NCBI GenBank assembly: GCA_021817875.1
Contig: JAKAFQ010000181.1
Coordinates: forward strand, 1-7,675
Length of the DNA: 7,675 nucleotides
Direction of reading: 5' to 3'
Origin: Pseudomonadota bacterium
GTDB taxonomy: Bacteria; Pseudomonadota; Gammaproteobacteria; Steroidobacterales; Steroidobacteraceae
How positions within the stretch are numbered: the first letter of the stretch is position 1; every line of letters begins with the position of its first letter. The notes beneath the pieces were generated by a model that did no database searches, was not told where the DNA came from, and saw only the letters and a list, made by a program, of their open reading frames with translations. The translations under genes and the position numbers were made by a program. Below are positions 5,342 to 7,675 of this stretch, piece by piece.

Positions 5342-6890
5342 CCTGCTCGAGGACCCGTTGATCAGCATTCGCACGGCCGCCGGCGAGAGGCAGGTCTGCC
5401 TGCCCGAGCTGCTTGCGCAGCTGGCCACCGGCGAAGTGGAAGAGTACATGGCCGTACGGGCGCACCAGGCCGACCCGTGGCACGTCTTCCTGGTGCAGAT
5501 CGCCGCGAGCGTAGTGGCGCGCCGGCCTGCAGTGTCTCTGCCCGCCGATCCGAGGTATTGGCGCGAGGGCCTGCTGGAACTCGCGGCCGGCAAGGCATGC
5601 GCGTGGCACCTGGTGGTTGAAGATTTCGCTCAGCCGGCGTTCCTGCAGCATCCATTGTCCGGCCAAGCGGAGTTTGATCGCGACTTCCGCCCCAAGGCGG
5701 TGGCACCCGATGAACTCGATGTCCTGGTCACCGCCAAGGACCACGACGTCAAGATGGCCCGCGCTGCAGGTGAGTCCCTGCAAGCGTGGCTTTACGCGCT
5801 GCTGACGTGTCAGACCTTCAGTGGTTATCTGGGCCGCCGCTACGGCTCAATCCGCATGAACAGCGGCTTCGCAAGCCGTCCGGTGGTTGCCCTGGTCGGT
5901 GACCCTCACCCCTCGCGCCGCTTCGCCGAGGAGGTGCAGCGCCTTGGCGAGATGCGCCCTGATGTGGTGACGAAATACGGATACCGATTGCAGGGGGTGG
6001 CTCTGACCTGGCTCGTGCCATGGAATCGCGCCGGCCACCAGTTCGGTGTCGCCGAGTTGGAACCCTGGTTCGTTGAGGCGGTGCGCCCAGTCCGCCTAGT
6101 GCAGGCAGGGAAGGGCATCGTCGCCTACGGTGCCGCCAGCAAGGCGAGGCAGATTGGCCCCAAGAGCCTCGACGGTGGCGACGTCGGCGACCCCTGGATC
6201 CCTGTCAACGTCGACCACAAAAAGAAGGGCCGATCGGCGTTGACCGTGGACGGCGGAGGCTGGACCCCCAAGCTCCTCACCAAGCTCTTATTCCAGCAGG
6301 GATTCGAGCTGACGCCCTTGCAGACCCCGCGGCCGGGCGAGGGCACGCTGTGGTTCATGGGCAGCGTGATCGTTCGGGGCGAGGGCACGACGGAAGGGTT
6401 TCACCGATTCGCCGTGCCGGTATCGCCCAAGGCGCGCCCGCGTCTGTTGCATCGCGAATCGGCCGACCGCCTTGGAGAGTTCGCGCAGCAGCTGCTGGGG
6501 GATGCTGCATCCGCCGAGCGTGCGGTCGGCGACGCTCTGATGGCGTTGGCGGAAGGCGGACCGGAGAAAATCGATGTCGAGAAGCCAACCGTCAAGGCCT
6601 GGGCCAATGCGGCGCGCGGTGAGTTCTTCCGGGGGTGGGAGGCGCGTTACTTCCCCACCCTGTGGCGTGCCGCGGAAGTCGAGGATGCCATCCCCGTGCG
6701 CGCCGAGTGGCAGGACGGTCTGGTCGCGCAGGCGCGGGAGGCATTGCGGCAGGCCGAGTTGCGCCTGCCGTTGCCATCGGCTCGCCGTTACCGTTCGCTC
6801 GCACGCGCCGAGAGTGAGCTGCACAAAAGTCTGAGATCCGCCGGCCTGGTGAGGTCTCGCCCACAACAGCCCGAGGAGAAAATCGCATGA
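5334..6890 (+). CDS. cas8e: Cascade large subunit Cas8e (Cse1/CasA)
   Basis: Cas8e is the large subunit of type I-E Cascade; it reads the PAM, helps open the target DNA and docks Cas3. The 518-aa length is normal. The N-terminus shows the Cse1 pattern: LLEDPLISIRT (residues 4-14), then LPELLAQLATGEVEEY and RAHQADPWHVFLVQIAAS (42-59), corresponding to the conserved 'HQ...W..FL.QLA' block of the family. A second block, DELDVLVTAKDHDVK (126-140), and GDPWIPV (285-291) are also typical of Cse1 proteins from high-GC bacteria. The C-terminal part from about residue 375 is mostly helical, fitting the four-helix bundle that contacts Cse2. The start overlaps the cas3 stop by 8 nt and the stop overlaps cse2 by 4 nt. 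Assignment rests on motifs, length and gene order. Confidence 0.93.
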   Translation: MHDLLEDPLISIRTAAGERQVCLPELLAQLATGEVEEYMAVRAHQADPWHVFLVQIAASVVARRPAVSLPADPRYWREGLLELAAGKACAWHLVVEDFAQPAFLQHPLSGQAEFDRDFRPKAVAPDELDVLVTAKDHDVKMARAAGESLQAWLYALLTCQTFSGYLGRRYGSIRMNSGFASRPVVALVGDPHPSRRFAEEVQRLGEMRPDVVTKYGYRLQGVALTWLVPWNRAGHQFGVAELEPWFVEAVRPVRLVQAGKGIVAYGAASKARQIGPKSLDGGDVGDPWIPVNVDHKKKGRSALTVDGGGWTPKLLTKLLFQQGFELTPLQTPRPGEGTLWFMGSVIVRGEGTTEGFHRFAVPVSPKARPRLLHRESADRLGEFAQQLLGDAASAERAVGDALMALAEGGPEKIDVEKPTVKAWANAARGEFFRGWEARYFPTLWRAAEVEDAIPVRAEWQDGLVAQAREALRQAELRLPLPSARRYRSLARAESELHKSLRSAGLVRSRPQQPEEKIA

Positions 6891-7405
6891 GCGCCCTCTC
6901 GACTACAGACCCGCAAATTTCCGATGGACTTGCGGCCCGCGTCGCGCGGCTGGCTCATTTGCTGGCCTCCGAACATTTCCCCGGCGCAGATCGCGCGGCA
7001 CTCAAGCGCTATGCCCCCGGCCAAGCGCCGTCCCTGGCGTTTTACAGGACCTGGCTGCGCCACTTGGGCGAGGAATTGCCGAGGGAAGAGGAGACCCGAG
7101 CCTGGGCGCTGATGGCCTGGGGGCTTGCGCTCATGGGCGCCCATGCGCACCGGCGTGACCGTCCGTTGGGCACGGCACTCGCCGAATCCGGGTACTCCGA
7201 GGCGCGACTGGAGCGGCTGCTCGCTGCCGACGCCGAAGCCAGGCTCGACCTGTTTGCTGCCCTCGTGCGCTTCCTGGCGAGCAAAGGCGAGGGCTTCGAC
7301 TGGCTCGATGCCGCGCGCCTGCTTCTCACCCGCGACCCCGATCGTCGCGAGAGCGCATATCGACGGATCGCTGCCCACTATTACCGCTGCCTGCCTACGA
7401 CCTAA
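6887..7405 (+). CDS. cse2: Cascade small subunit Cse2 (CasB, Cas11e)
   Basis: Cse2 forms the dimer on the belly of Cascade that stabilises the crRNA-DNA hybrid and the displaced strand. The protein is 172 aa, close to the family norm, and is predominantly alpha-helical with many Arg residues suited to nucleic acid contact. Sequence conservation in this family is low, so the call leans on position between cas8e and cas7e, on length, and on the helical Arg-rich pattern, including the LLTRDPDRRESAYRRIAAHYY region near the C-terminus (residues 145-166), which resembles the family's terminal 'W...Y' helix. The ATGA overlap with cas8e gives the start. Its TAA overlaps the ribosome site of cas7e. 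Confidence 0.9.
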   Translation: MSALSTTDPQISDGLAARVARLAHLLASEHFPGADRAALKRYAPGQAPSLAFYRTWLRHLGEELPREEETRAWALMAWGLALMGAHAHRRDRPLGTALAESGYSEARLERLLAADAEARLDLFAALVRFLASKGEGFDWLDAARLLLTRDPDRRESAYRRIAAHYYRCLPTT

Positions 7406-7410
7406 GGAGA
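7404..7410 (+). promoter_or_regulatory. Ribosome binding site of cas7e
   Basis: AAGGAGA lies 8 nt before the ATG at 7419 and overlaps the TAA of cse2. It is the strongest ribosome site in the cas genes here, consistent with Cas7 being the most abundant Cascade subunit (six copies per complex in known type I-E systems). Confidence 0.8.
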
Positions 7411-7418
7411 ATCGATCG

Positions 7419-7675
7419 ATGTTCCTCCAAATCCACACTCTCGTCAGCTATCCCGCGAGCCTCCTCAACCGCGACGAAGCGGGGCTCGCCAAGCGCATCC
7501 CTTTCGGCAACGCCAATCGGCTGCGCGTGTCGTCCCAGTGCCAGAAGCGCCATTGGCGGGAGACGCTCGCGGCGCGGCTCCCCGACCTGCCCGACGGGCT
7601 TCGCACCCGCTCGTTCTTCACCCGCGAGATCCTGCCCCGGTTGGTAGGCCAGGGGGTCGATCCTGAGCGCGCGCA
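7419..7675 (+). CDS. cas7e: Cascade backbone subunit Cas7e (CasC/Cse4), 3' end cut by window edge
   Basis: Cas7e polymerises along the crRNA spacer and forms the backbone of Cascade. Only 85 codons are in the window, against about 350-400 aa for the family. The N-terminus is diagnostic: MFLQIHTLVSYPASLLNRD (residues 1-19), then GLAKRIPFG (22-30) and RLRVSSQCQKRHWR (34-47), the well-conserved start of Cse4-type RAMP proteins that holds the first strand of the RRM fold and RNA-contacting residues. The start follows a strong ribosome site 8 nt away and a 13-nt gap after cse2. Cas5e, Cas6e, Cas1 and Cas2 would be expected next beyond the right edge. Confidence 0.95.
   Translation, partial: MFLQIHTLVSYPASLLNRDEAGLAKRIPFGNANRLRVSSQCQKRHWRETLAARLPDLPDGLRTRSFFTREILPRLVGQGVDPERA

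Noticed and set aside
7404..7421. ATCGATCGAT repeat between cse2 and cas7e as an operator
   Set aside because: A short simple repeat in the ribosome-site spacer inside an operon; nothing distinguishes it from chance.
6788..7438. 216-codon minus-strand frame opposite cse2
   Set aside because: It lies antisense to cse2 and the cas8e and cas7e ends, which are supported by gene order and overlaps; no independent evidence.
1..7675. CRISPR repeat-spacer array, tRNA or rRNA genes, insertion-sequence ends
   Set aside because: I looked for regularly spaced direct repeats of about 28-29 bp, cloverleaf-like segments and transposase motifs on both strands and saw none.

Overview
The window is uniformly GC-rich, with many long antisense open frames. 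It carries the start of a type I-E CRISPR-Cas operon next to radA, which suggests a high-GC proteobacterium. I lean to Gammaproteobacteria from the style of the RadA and Cas proteins, but a genus cannot be named from this window.

Layout. (1) Positions 1-1898, minus strand: a tight three-gene cluster read right to left. It holds a 144-aa membrane protein, a 172-aa protein with two DnaJ-like zinc clusters around a short coiled coil, and radA, whose last third lies beyond the left edge. Gaps are 11 and 6 nt. (2) Positions 1899-2091: the only real intergenic region (193 bp) and a divergent one. It holds an AT-rich block facing the minus-strand genes and a cluster of dyads built on TTCCGA, a plausible operator region. 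(3) Positions 2092-2781, plus strand: two tandem AlpA/MerR-like small helix-turn-helix proteins of the kind found in satellites, prophages and integrative elements, then an unrecognised 70-aa frame that runs into cas3. (4) Positions 2771-7675, plus strand: cas3 (HD nuclease plus helicase), cas8e/cse1, cse2/cas11 and the first 85 codons of cas7e. These overlap or nearly abut, so they look like one transcript. cas5e, cas6e, cas1, cas2 and the CRISPR array, if present, lie to the right. No array repeats occur here.

How it works together. Cas8e, Cse2 and Cas7e are subunits of the Cascade surveillance complex, which finds protospacers with crRNA. Cas3 is the nuclease-helicase recruited to degrade the target. 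The CRISPR subtype is ordinary. The unusual part is the upstream architecture. From the first AlpA-like gene to the right edge, no coding gap exceeds about 13 nt, so two mobile-element-type regulators and a small unknown frame may head the cas operon, and cas3 may depend on translational coupling to that frame. Either the CRISPR locus landed in or replaced the body of an AlpA-bearing element, or these small DNA-binding proteins were recruited as local regulators of interference. The sequence alone cannot decide between these.
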